Below, piece after piece: positions 51,344-59,126 of a stretch of 64,000 nucleotides of DNA. The translations under genes were made by a program, and so were the position numbers. Origin of the DNA: Streptomyces flavotricini (GTDB taxonomy: Bacteria; Actinomycetota; Actinomycetes; Streptomycetales; Streptomycetaceae). Location of the stretch: assembly GCF_020639365.1 (NCBI RefSeq), contig NZ_JAINUL010000001.1:4838879-4902878 (forward strand). The letters are read 5' to 3'. Each line of letters begins with the position of its first letter. The first letter of the stretch is position 1. The notes beneath the pieces were generated by a model, which made no database searches, was not told the DNA's origin, and saw only the letters and a program-made list of their open reading frames with translations.

Positions 51344-51884
51344 CTACAGGGCCTTGCGCATCACGGTGCAGTCGCGGCCGTGCTCGCGGTCCCGGGAGCG
51401 GCGCAGCGCGGTGTAGCCCCGGGACCGCCAGAACGCCAGGCCGGCCGGGTTGTTGTCGAGTACGGCGATCCGTACGCCGCCGCGGCCCGCGGCGCGGAAG
51501 CGGTCCTCGACGAGGTCGGCGACGGCGCGCCCGTACCCCGCGCGGTGCGCGGTGGCGTCGATGAGCAGCAGGCCGATCCACGGGTCCGGGTCGCCGGAGG
51601 CCGGATCGGGGTGGTGGGCGAGGGTGGCGGCCAGGCCGACCAGCCGGCCGGCGGAGCGGGCCAGGAGCACCTCGGCGCCCTCGTGGGCGAGTTCGTCGGC
51701 GAGGGCCGCGGCGACCTTCCCCCTACCTCCGGTGGGGGGACCCCCAGACCGTGATGCGGTCCGGGTCGGGGAAGTCCCCGCTGAGCTCGAAGAAGGCGTG
51801 GTTGGTCGCGTAGAGCGCGGCGATCTCGGTGAGGACGGGGCCCGGCAGGGCGCCGTCCACGGGCACGAGCGATTGCAGGATCAC
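51344..51884 (-). pseudogene. GNAT acetyltransferase gene disrupted by a small palindromic repeat
   Basis: The N-terminal part reads from GTG 51884 ('VILQSLVPVDGALPGPVLTE', then 'LYATNHAFFELSGDFPDPD') and runs into a stop inside the repeat at 51719-51749. The C-terminal part continues in the neighbouring frame ('ALADELAHEGAEVLLARSAG' to 'FWRSRGYTALRRSR'), with the GNAT acetyl-CoA region 'AGYGRAVADLVEDRF'. Removing the repeat would rejoin the two frames into one ~170-residue GNAT protein. The C-terminal 108 residues might still be translated from GTG 51670. Sequencing error is a possible but less likely cause, because the inserted sequence is a coherent palindrome. Confidence 0.75.
51719..51749. 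repeat. ~30-bp C-run/G-run palindromic repeat inside the GNAT gene
   Basis: The plus strand reads CCCCCTACCTCCGGTGGGG then GGACCCCCAG. It can pair CCTCCGG/CCGGAGG-like and CCCCC/GGGGG segments. Near-identical C/G-run palindromes are scattered in Streptomyces genomes, to my knowledge usually between genes. Here it sits inside a coding sequence and shifts the frame. Confidence 0.7.
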
Positions 51885-51991
51885 CTGCCGAACCGTAGCG
51901 AAGCCCCCTCCCAGGACGGCCGGGAGGGGGCTTCGACCACTGCTGCCGTCAGCCGCTCAGGCTCGGCCTCGGCTCAGGCCGGGCCTCGGAC

Positions 51992-52567
51992 TCAGACGTT
52001 GACGCCGAAGTCCTGGGCGATGCCGGTCAGGCCGGAGGCGTAACCCTGGCCGACCGCGCGGAACTTCCACTCGGCGCCGTTGCGGTAGAGCTCGCCGAAG
52101 ACCATGGCGGTCTCGGTGGCCGCGTCCTCGGAGAGGTCGTAGCGGGCGATCTCGGCGCCGCCGGCCTGGTTCACGACGCGGATGTACGCGTTGCGGACCT
52201 GGCCGAAGTTCTGGCTGCGGGCCTCGGCGTCGTAGATCGAGACCGGGAAGACGATCTTGTCGACATCGGCCGCGAGGCCGGCGAGGTTGACGTTGATGGA
52301 CTCGTCGTCGCCGGAGCCCTCGCCGGTGCGGTTGTCACCGGTGTGGACGATGCTCTGGTCCGGGGTGGACTTGTTGTTGAAGAAGACGAAGTGACCGTCG
52401 GAGACGACCTTGCCCATCGCGTTGACCGCGATGGCGGAGGCGTCCAGGTCGAAGTCGACACCGGTCGTCGTACGGACGTCCCAGCCGAGGCCGACCGTGA
52501 CGGCGCTGAGGCCGGGGGCCTCCTTCGTGAGCGAGACGTTGCCGCCCTTGGACAGGCTTACTGCCAT
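51992..52567 (-). CDS. terD: TerD-domain stress protein
   Basis: A 191-residue calcium-binding TerD protein; the ATG at 52567 ('MAVSLSKGGNVSLTKEAPGL') is the conserved family start, and the longer frame is dismissed. Diagnostic segments are 'VGLGWDVRTTTGVDFDLDAS', 'GDNRTGEGSGDDESINVNL' and 'YIRVVNQAGGAEIARYDLSE', with the two acidic Ca2+ sites. TerD proteins take part in tellurite/oxidative stress and in Streptomyces development. A single copy, without the rest of the ter operon. Confidence 0.93.
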   Translation of the reverse strand: MAVSLSKGGNVSLTKEAPGLSAVTVGLGWDVRTTTGVDFDLDASAIAVNAMGKVVSDGHFVFFNNKSTPDQSIVHTGDNRTGEGSGDDESINVNLAGLAADVDKIVFPVSIYDAEARSQNFGQVRNAYIRVVNQAGGAEIARYDLSEDAATETAMVFGELYRNGAEWKFRAVGQGYASGLTGIAQDFGVNV

Positions 52568-52749
52568 TTTGACTGGTGTCCCTTCGTCTTCAGATGGCCG
52601 CGAGATCGTGGCCAAGGTACCGCTGACCTTCATAACGCGGGGAGGGGGCCGGTAGGTTCCGCGCGTCCGGCACCGTGACGGACACGATGACGGAATCCGG
52701 CGGCGAAATACGGGTGACGGGCATCGCGCGGGGCTGGATCATAGGGGGC

Positions 52750-53175
52750 ATGCCTGGTCCCCATGTCATCCGCGGTTCGGTCGTGCTCCCCGAGGCGGAG
52801 CTCGCCTGGCGCTTCTCGCGGTCCTCCGGGCCGGGCGGCCAGCACGTGAACACGTCGGACTCGCGCGTGGAGCTCTTGTTCGACGTGGCGGCGACCAAGG
52901 CCCTGCCGGACGTGTGGAAGGAGCGGGCGCTGGAGCGGCTCGCGGGCCGGCTGGTGGACGGGGTGCTGACCGTACGGGCCTCGGAGCACCGGTCGCAGTT
53001 CCGCAACCGGGAGATGGCGCTGGTCCGGATGGCGTCCGTGCTCGCGGAGGCCACCGCCCCGCCGCCGAAGGCCCGCCGCGCCACGAAGATCCCGCGGGGG
53101 ATCAACGAGCGGCGCCTGCGCGAGAAGAAGGCCCGGGCGGAGAAGAAGCGCGGCCGCACCGGCCGCGACTGGTAG
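52750..53175 (+). CDS. arfB: Alternative ribosome-rescue peptidyl-tRNA hydrolase ArfB
   Basis: A 141-residue protein from ATG 52750 (the frame continues upstream without a family match). The release-factor catalytic motif GGQ is in 'WRFSRSSGPGGQHVNTSDSR'. The basic C-terminal tail ('KIPRGINERRLREKKARAEK') inserts into the empty mRNA channel of stalled ribosomes. It hydrolyses peptidyl-tRNA on ribosomes lacking a stop codon. Divergent from terD. Confidence 0.92.
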   Translation: MPGPHVIRGSVVLPEAELAWRFSRSSGPGGQHVNTSDSRVELLFDVAATKALPDVWKERALERLAGRLVDGVLTVRASEHRSQFRNREMALVRMASVLAEATAPPPKARRATKIPRGINERRLREKKARAEKKRGRTGRDW

Positions 53176-53198
53176 CGACCGGCGGCGCCGCCGGGACC

Positions 53199-53768
53199 TC
53201 AGCCCGCCAGATGGCGGTAGCGGCCACGGAAGTACGCCAGCGGCGGGGAGTCCGGGGACGGGAGCGCCGCGGTCAGGACGCGGCCGATGACCAGGGTGTG
53301 GTCGCCCGCCTCGACGCGGTTCTCCGTACGGCATTCGAGGGTGGCCAGCGCGCCCGTCAGCAGTGGGGCCCCCGAGACCTCGCCGCGCCCGTAGGGCAGG
53401 TCCGCGAAGAGCAGCCGGTCGCTGATGCGGTTCTTCATCGAGAAGCGGCTCGCCACCTGCACCTGGTGGTCGGCGAGCACCGAGACCGCCCACAGCGGCT
53501 GCTCCGCGAGCAGGTCGTCCATCCGGGAGCCCTCGCGCAGGCTCACCAGCACCAGCGGCGGGTCCAGGGACACGGACATGAAGGCGGTCGCGGTCATGCC
53601 GACGTCCTCGCCGTCCGGGCCGGTCGGCGTCAGCGGCGGCTCGTGCGCGGTGATCAGGCACACGCCCGCCGCCAGTCGGGACATCGCGGCACGGAACTCG
53701 TCGTTGCTCACGCCCTCAGGATGAGGGGTGGCGGGGATCGGCACGGGTACAGGGGTCGTCTTCGGCAC
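53199..53768 (-). CDS. Flavin reductase-like FMN-binding protein
   Basis: A 189-residue protein of the flavin reductase/FMN-binding split-barrel family: 'FRAAMSRLAAGVCLITAHEP', 'GMTATAFMSVSLDPPLVLVS', 'SRFSMKNRISDRLL', 'GDHTLVIGRVLTAAL'. These reduce FMN/FAD with NAD(P)H, often for a two-component monooxygenase. None is adjacent. The start is uncertain: GTG 53768 gives a Pro/Val-rich lead, GTG 53711 ('VSNDEFRAAMSRL') starts at the domain. Confidence 0.8.
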   Translation of the reverse strand: MPKTTPVPVPIPATPHPEGVSNDEFRAAMSRLAAGVCLITAHEPPLTPTGPDGEDVGMTATAFMSVSLDPPLVLVSLREGSRMDDLLAEQPLWAVSVLADHQVQVASRFSMKNRISDRLLFADLPYGRGEVSGAPLLTGALATLECRTENRVEAGDHTLVIGRVLTAALPSPDSPPLAYFRGRYRHLAG

Positions 53769-53929
53769 GTTCGGAACGCTAGTCTCGCCCTCCCGCGTCA
53801 CGCATCGGGCCCGAGTCCGAGCCGCGTCCCCGCCCCTTGGCCTAGGCCCGGGCGTATCGTTTGCTCGCGGGAAGACGGGGGAGCGCTCCCAGGTGACACG
53901 ACCCCCGGCGACCACCTTTATTCATCTCG

Positions 53930-53945
53930 TGTGACTTGAGTCACA
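53930..53945. promoter_or_regulatory. Crp-type palindrome upstream of cdgB
   Basis: TGTGACTTGAGTCACA has 7-bp perfect arms and fits both the enterobacterial CRP half-sites (TGTGA-N6-TCACA) and the reported Streptomyces Crp motif GTG-N6-GNCAC. It lies about 130 bp before the cdgB start, just upstream of the BldD-like site. Confidence 0.65.
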
Positions 53946-53959
53946 GAGGGCAAGATTTG

Positions 53960-53974
53960 TTGACCCTGTGTACC
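53960..53974 (+). promoter_or_regulatory. BldD-box-like site upstream of cdgB
   Basis: TTGACCCTGTGTACC matches the BldD consensus NTNACNCWGNGTNAN at every defined position except one (C for A near the end). cdgB is a known BldD target in S. coelicolor. BldD bound to c-di-GMP would repress cdgB, giving negative feedback on c-di-GMP synthesis. Confidence 0.72.
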
Positions 53975-54071
53975 GGCGGCACAGCTCACTGTGATTCAGT
54001 GGACGGGACACCGCAACGAAACGCCGATGACAAACCTGGAGTTGCTGTCGAGGTCTCGGGGAGAGCGAGCA

Positions 54072-55838
54072 ATGGAGACCGAGTCGGAGCCGTACGTCCG
54101 TCTTGCGACCCTGCGGCAGCTTCACCAGGTGGTGGCCGAGCTCAACACGGCCAGGAGCCTGGCGGACACCCTGCAGACCGTCGTGGACGGCATCGTCGTG
54201 GGCCTCGGCTACGAACTCGCCTGTGTCAACCTCGTACGCCCTGACGGGGATCTCGTCGTCGCCGCCTTCGCCGGCGACCCCGCCGCGGAGGCGCTCATCA
54301 CCGGCCGCGTCGGCTCCCGCGCCTCCTGGGAGCGCCGTCTGACGATGGGTGAGAGCTGGGACGGGCTCCGCTTCATCCCGCACACCGAGGGCTGGGTCCT
54401 CCTCGAGGACGACGTGCCCCAGTGGCACACGGACGGCCCCGATCCGCGCTTCGCGGACGAGTGGCACCCCGAGGACCGGCTCTATGCCCCCATGTACGCG
54501 TCCGGCGGGGAACTTCTGGGTGTCATTTCGGTGGACAGACCGCGCAACGGGCGCCGCCCCGGCGCGTGGGGGCGCGAAGCGCTCCAGATGTACGCCTTCC
54601 AAGCGGCGATTGCGATCAGCAACGCACGCCTGCGAGCGAACATGCAGCGGGCCCTGGTCCGGCTGGAGCGCGAACAGCAGGCGCTGAGGGCGAGCGAGGA
54701 GTCCTTCCGGCAGGCCTTCGAGTACGCGCCCAGCGGCATGGCGATCGCCGAGATGGGCGGGGACCAGCACGGGCGGCTGCTGCGGACCAACGACGCGTTG
54801 TGCCGGCTGCTGGGCCGGCCCGCCTCCGTACTGCGCCGGTACTCCTTCTCCGACCTGGTCCACCCGGAGGACATCGGGACCCTGCTGCGGACCTCCGCCG
54901 AGGGCGGTCGGGCCGAGCTGCGGCTCGGGCGGCGCGACGGCACGTATGTATGGGTCTCACTGCGCAACTCCGTCGTCGCGGACGCCGCCGACGGGCCGCG
55001 CTTCCTGCTCACGCACGTCGAGGACATCGAGGAGCGCAAGCGCCACGAGCTCCAGCTCGCCCACCGGGCCAGCCACGACTCGCTGACGGGCCTGCCCAAC
55101 AGCGCCGAGCTCCGCTCCCGCCTCGGGGCGCGGCTGTGCCGCAGGCCCCAGTCGGTCCGGGCCACCGCGGTGGAGGCGCTCGACGCGGCGTACGAGGGGC
55201 ACGGGGCCCACGGCGGCCACGGGGCCCATGCGGGCGGCGGGACCGAGGCGGGTGGTGCCGTCGGGGAGCACGGCTTTCGGCCCGACGCGTACCCCGAGCC
55301 CTTCGAGTACCCGGGCGCCCCGGCCGTGCCCGGTACCGGCGTCCCGGGGGTTCCCGGGCCGGGCGGCCCCGGCGCGGGCCCGGGCCCGTACGACCACCAC
55401 GTGCACACGGTGGCGCCCGCGAGCGACATCGACGACGGGACGAAGGGGCTCGCGGTCCTCTTCTGCGACCTCGACGGGTTCAAGTCGATCAACGACCGGT
55501 TCGGCCACCACACGGGTGACGCGGTCCTCATCGAGGTGGCCCGGCGGCTGACGACGGGCGTCAGGGACGGTGACACCGTCGCTCGGCTGGGTGGTGACGA
55601 ATTCGTCGTCCTCGCCGACGGACTGGGCGCGGCCGACGCCGCCGACCTGGCCGTCAGGCTGCGCAACGCGATCATCCCGCCGATCCGGGTGGACGGCCGG
55701 GCGGTCCGTGTGGGCGCGAGTTTCGGCATCGGATGGGCCAGCTGCGGGATGTCGGCGGACGAGGTGCTGCGCTCCGCCGACCAGCGGATGTACATCGAGA
55801 AAAGGTCCCGCTCCAAGGCCCACCGCCGGGCCGGCTGA
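54072..55838 (+). CDS. cdgB: Diguanylate cyclase CdgB (GAF-PAS-GGDEF)
   Basis: A 588-residue cytoplasmic enzyme making c-di-GMP from two GTP. The ATG 54072 ('METESEPYVRLATLRQLHQV') has a GGGGAG ribosome site; earlier in-frame starts exist at 53991 and 54027. A GAF domain spans about 15-190, a PAS domain about 205-335, and the GGDEF domain from 334. The active motif GGDEF is at 507-511 and the inhibitory I-site RxxD at 498-501, so the enzyme should be active and product-inhibited. About 100 residues of Gly/Pro/His-rich sequence interrupt the GGDEF domain between 'LTGLPNSAELRSRLG' and 'LAVLFCDLDGFKSIND'. It matches the developmental cyclase CdgB. Confidence 0.92.
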   Translation: METESEPYVRLATLRQLHQVVAELNTARSLADTLQTVVDGIVVGLGYELACVNLVRPDGDLVVAAFAGDPAAEALITGRVGSRASWERRLTMGESWDGLRFIPHTEGWVLLEDDVPQWHTDGPDPRFADEWHPEDRLYAPMYASGGELLGVISVDRPRNGRRPGAWGREALQMYAFQAAIAISNARLRANMQRALVRLEREQQALRASEESFRQAFEYAPSGMAIAEMGGDQHGRLLRTNDALCRLLGRPASVLRRYSFSDLVHPEDIGTLLRTSAEGGRAELRLGRRDGTYVWVSLRNSVVADAADGPRFLLTHVEDIEERKRHELQLAHRASHDSLTGLPNSAELRSRLGARLCRRPQSVRATAVEALDAAYEGHGAHGGHGAHAGGGTEAGGAVGEHGFRPDAYPEPFEYPGAPAVPGTGVPGVPGPGGPGAGPGPYDHHVHTVAPASDIDDGTKGLAVLFCDLDGFKSINDRFGHHTGDAVLIEVARRLTTGVRDGDTVARLGGDEFVVLADGLGAADAADLAVRLRNAIIPPIRVDGRAVRVGASFGIGWASCGMSADEVLRSADQRMYIEKRSRSKAHRRAG

Positions 55839-55906
55839 GGCGATCGGCCGCCCGTGGGTGCACCTGTTCGGGGTAGGCTCCCGTGGGTCGAAAGGAGTGA
55901 CCTGCG

Positions 55907-56929
55907 ATGACGACGCCCGCGAACCACGGCCCGAACAGTGGGGCGAACAAGCCCGAGGACGACGATCCGTTCGGCTATCTCTACGCGGACGGCCAGGCCG
56001 CCGGAGCCACCCCGCCCCCACCGGGCGGTGGATACGGCTACCCCGGCCCGACGGTCGGTGGGCAGCCCGGCGTGCAGCCCGGTGTCCCCCGTACCTCGTA
56101 CAACCAGGTGCGCACGGTCGGTGAGCGGACGTACGGCGGCCAGCGCGGCGCCCAGGTTCCGCAACAGCAGCAGCCGCCGGCCTACCAGGCCCAGTACCAG
56201 GCCCCGGAAGCCCTCCAGGCGGGCGGCTACGGGGTTCCGCCGCAGCAGGGGCAGGCCACGGCGACGATCCCCGCGCCGGGCGGTCACGGCGGCAGCGGCG
56301 GAGGCGGCGGTTCCAGCCGCAAGGGCATGCTCATCGCGGCGGTCGCGGTGGTCGCCGCGGTCGCGATCGGCATCGGTGCGGCCGTGACCTTCGGCGACAA
56401 GGACAAGGACAAGAACGACAAGGGCAACACGGCGGGCGGACAGCAGTCCGCGCAGCCGCAGAACTCCTCGTCGGCCCAGCCGAGCCCCTCGCAGTCCGCG
56501 GAGGCCCCGCTGCCCAAGGCGGACGCCTCGGGCGCGGGCATGTCCCTCACGGGCGGCGCGCACCTGGAGGCCACCGTCCCGGGCGCGAAGAGCGCGGGCG
56601 GCCAGTACGTGGGCGGTCTGAACGCCGCCGGCGCGGCGGCGACTTGGACCGTCGACGTGGCCAAGGCGGGCCAGTACAAGCTGAAGATGGTCTACGGGGT
56701 GCCGGGCAAGGACGCCAGCACCACGCTGACCATCAACGGCGAGGCGCAGTCCCGGCCGATCAACATGAAGAACTTCTCCGGGGCCAAGCCGGGGGAGTGG
56801 GACAAGGGCTGGACCAACACCTGGTCGCTCGTGACGCTCAAGCAGGGCACGAACACGGTCAAGATCTCGTGCGAGGCCGGGAACCAGTGCGAGGTCAACC
56901 TCGACCAGCTCTGGCTCGAGAAGGGCTGA
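55907..56929 (+). CDS. Membrane-anchored protein with C-terminal carbohydrate-binding-like domain
   Basis: A 340-residue protein. About 140 residues of Pro/Gln/Gly/Tyr-rich cytoplasmic tail precede one transmembrane helix (about 143-164, 'MLIAAVAVVAAVAIGIGAAV'), a Lys/Asp then Ser/Gln/Pro linker, and a C-terminal ~125-residue beta domain ('AAATWTVDVAKAGQYKLKMV', 'TTLTINGEAQSRPINMKNF', 'VNLDQLWLEKG') resembling CBM6/CBM35 modules. It probably binds cell-wall or environmental glycans on the outside; ligand unknown. An AAAGGAGTG ribosome site precedes the ATG. Confidence 0.78.
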   Translation: MTTPANHGPNSGANKPEDDDPFGYLYADGQAAGATPPPPGGGYGYPGPTVGGQPGVQPGVPRTSYNQVRTVGERTYGGQRGAQVPQQQQPPAYQAQYQAPEALQAGGYGVPPQQGQATATIPAPGGHGGSGGGGGSSRKGMLIAAVAVVAAVAIGIGAAVTFGDKDKDKNDKGNTAGGQQSAQPQNSSSAQPSPSQSAEAPLPKADASGAGMSLTGGAHLEATVPGAKSAGGQYVGGLNAAGAAATWTVDVAKAGQYKLKMVYGVPGKDASTTLTINGEAQSRPINMKNFSGAKPGEWDKGWTNTWSLVTLKQGTNTVKISCEAGNQCEVNLDQLWLEKG

Positions 56930-56963
56930 TCGGCCCTTCCCGCGCCGGCCGGGACCAGTCCCT

Positions 56964-57881
56964 CTAGCAGGCCGTCAGCTTCACCGACCCCCGTACCTCC
57001 TCGTAGGTGCGGGGGTCGAAGTCTCCCGCCGTCGGGGCGTGGACCGTGGCCGCCGAGAGGGCCACCGCGCGGGTCAGGCGGGCCGGCCAGTCCAGGCCCT
57101 CCGCCAGGGCCGACAGCAGGCCCGCCACCACGGAGTCGCCGGCTCCGGTCGGGTTGCCCGTCAGGGCGCGCGGCGGGGCCGCCTGCCAGGTGCCCTGGGC
57201 GGTGGCCGCCAGCAGCCCGTCCGGGCCGAGCGAGGTCACCACGGCGTGCGCGCCGCGGCGGCGGGCGTCGCGGGTGGCCTGGAGCGGTTCGCGGGAGCCG
57301 GTCAGTTCGGCGAGTTCGGCGGCGTTCGGCTTGATCATCTCGGGCCGGGCGGCGACCCCGCGGCGCAGGGCCTCCCCGCTGGTGTCCAGGAGGGCCGGGA
57401 CCCCGGCCGCGCGGGCGGCCCGTACGAGCACCGCGTACGCGCCCACCGGCACGCCCGGCGGGAGACTGCCGCACAGGGCCACCGCGGTGGCCCCGGCCAG
57501 CAGCTCCTCGTAGCGGTCGAGGAAAGCGGCCCATTCCGCGGAACCGATCTGCGGGCCCGGCTCGTTGAACTGCGTGGTGTCTCCCGAGGCCCCGTCGACC
57601 ACGGCCAGGGTGCGCCGGGTGGTGCCCGCGCAGGGGACCAGAGCGTCCGTCACCCGCGGTGACCCGGCGAGCAGTTCGCGCACGAAGGCGCCGGTGCGGC
57701 CGCCCGCGAAGCCGGTCGCGGTGACCTCGTGGCCGAGCGCGGCCAGCACCCGGGCGACGTTGAGTCCCTTGCCGCCGGGCCGTTCGGTCACGGCGCCGAC
57801 CCGGTGCGAGGCGTGCGGAATCAGCTTCGGTACATGGTGGGTGACGTCGAGTGCGGTGTTGAGCGTCACGGTGAGGATCAT
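56964..57881 (-). CDS. PfkB-family sugar-phosphate kinase (1-phosphofructokinase-like)
   Basis: A 305-residue kinase beginning 'MILTVTLNTALDVTHHVPKL', the usual start of the 1-phosphofructokinase/tagatose-6-phosphate kinase branch. 'RPGGKGLNVARVLAALGHEV' is the PfkB signature 1, and signature 2 holds the catalytic base Asp in 'ALTGNPTGAGDSVVAGLLSA'. 'MIKPNAAELAELTG' is also typical. It stands downstream of nagA on the same strand after a terminator, so a link to aminosugar catabolism is possible but not shown. Confidence 0.87.
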   Translation of the reverse strand: MILTVTLNTALDVTHHVPKLIPHASHRVGAVTERPGGKGLNVARVLAALGHEVTATGFAGGRTGAFVRELLAGSPRVTDALVPCAGTTRRTLAVVDGASGDTTQFNEPGPQIGSAEWAAFLDRYEELLAGATAVALCGSLPPGVPVGAYAVLVRAARAAGVPALLDTSGEALRRGVAARPEMIKPNAAELAELTGSREPLQATRDARRRGAHAVVTSLGPDGLLAATAQGTWQAAPPRALTGNPTGAGDSVVAGLLSALAEGLDWPARLTRAVALSAATVHAPTAGDFDPRTYEEVRGSVKLTAC

Positions 57882-57928
57882 GGCAGGCCCCGGTCTCGGT
57901 GTGTGCCGGGATCATGCCAAACAGCAGT

Positions 57929-57956
57929 ACGGGCGGCCCAGTCCCACGGGCCGCCC
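57929..57956 (-). terminator. Terminator of the nagK-nagA operon
   Basis: A 10-bp stem (CGGGCGGCCC, 57929-57938; complement 57947-57956) with an 8-nt loop, 19 bp beyond the nagA stop. Confidence 0.75.
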
Positions 57957-57974
57957 GCTGCCTCCGATACCCGC

Positions 57975-59126
57975 TCAGACCAGCGGATTCACGATCCATT
58001 CGCCGCGCCGCATGACGCCCTTGACGTCGAACTCGGCGTCCAGGACGACCAGGTCGGCGTACTTGCCGGGCTCCAGCGAGCCGACCTCGTCGTACAGGCC
58101 GATCAGCTTGGCGGGATTGGCCGAGATCGCCTGCACCACGGACTCGACGGGCAGCTTGTCCAGGGTCACCGACCGCTTGAACGCGGTGTCCAGCGTCAGC
58201 GTGGAGCCGGCGATCGAGCCCCCCTCGACGAGGCGGGCCACGCCCTCCTTGACCTCGACCTCCAGGGGCCCCAGATGGTAGATCCCGTCGCCGAAGCCCG
58301 CCGCGTCCATCGCGTCGGTGATCAGCGCCACGCGGTGCGCGCCGGCGTGGTGGAAGGCCAGCTCCAGCATTGCCGGGTGCAGGTGGGTGCCGTCGTTGAT
58401 CAGCTCTACGGTGACCCGTTCGTCCTCCAGCAGCGCGGCGATCGGGCCGGGGGCCCGGTGCTCCATGCCCGGCATCGCGTTGTAGAGGTGGGTGGCCACG
58501 GTGGCACCGGCGTCGATGGCCTGGCGGGTCTGCTCGTACGTGGAGTCGGTGTGGCCGATCGCGGCGATGACCCCGTGTTCGGCCAGCAGCCGTACGGAGT
58601 CCAGCCCGCCGGGGAGCTCGGTGGCGAGGGTGAACATGCGGGCGGCGCCGTGCGCGGCGTCGATCAGCTTGCGGACCTCGGCCGGGTCGGGGTCGCGGAG
58701 CAGGTCCTCCTTGTGCGCGCCCTTGCGGCAGGGGTTGATGAACGGCCCCTCGAAGTGGATTCCGGCGATCTCGCCCGCTTGCGTCAGCTCGGCGAGCAGC
58801 CCGGCACGGCGGGCCAGTTCGTCCAGGTCGCCGGTGACGGTGGAGGCGACGAGCGTGGTGGTGCCGTGCTCGCGGTGGGTCCGTACGCCCTTGAGGACCT
58901 CCTCGGCGGTGCCGGAGGTGAAGGAGGCGCCGCCGCCGCCGTGGTTGTGCATGTCCACGAAGCCGGGGACGAGCCAGTGCCCGGACAGGTCGACGATCCG
59001 CGCGCCCTCGCCGGCGCTGCCGGCGATGCGCTCGCCGTCGACGATGACGCGGCCGCCCGCCACGGTCCCGGTGGGCAGGACCACCCTGGCGCCGGAGAGA
59101 ACGGTGCTGTGTGCGCTTCCGGACAT
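57975..59126 (-). CDS. nagA: N-acetylglucosamine-6-phosphate deacetylase
   Basis: A 383-residue amidohydrolase that yields glucosamine 6-phosphate, the DasR effector. The ATG at 59126 overlaps the nagK stop by one base (TGATG). Motifs: 'HWLVPGFVDMHNHGGGGASF' (HxH-type start), 'IHFEGPFINPCRKGAHKED', 'AAIGHTDSTYEQTRQAI', 'THLYNAMPGMEHRAPG' and catalytic Asp in 'VALITDAMDAAGFGDG'. It is the second gene of nagK-nagA. Confidence 0.94.
   Translation of the reverse strand: MSGSAHSTVLSGARVVLPTGTVAGGRVIVDGERIAGSAGEGARIVDLSGHWLVPGFVDMHNHGGGGASFTSGTAEEVLKGVRTHREHGTTTLVASTVTGDLDELARRAGLLAELTQAGEIAGIHFEGPFINPCRKGAHKEDLLRDPDPAEVRKLIDAAHGAARMFTLATELPGGLDSVRLLAEHGVIAAIGHTDSTYEQTRQAIDAGATVATHLYNAMPGMEHRAPGPIAALLEDERVTVELINDGTHLHPAMLELAFHHAGAHRVALITDAMDAAGFGDGIYHLGPLEVEVKEGVARLVEGGSIAGSTLTLDTAFKRSVTLDKLPVESVVQAISANPAKLIGLYDEVGSLEPGKYADLVVLDAEFDVKGVMRRGEWIVNPLV

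Larger units (their letters stand above)
53769..54071. other. 303-bp divergent regulatory region before cdgB
   Basis: Between the flavin reductase and cdgB. It carries the Crp-like palindrome (53930-53945) and the BldD-box-like site (53960-53974) listed separately. AT content is locally raised around 53915-53990, as expected for a promoter. No further ORF is supported. Confidence 0.6.
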
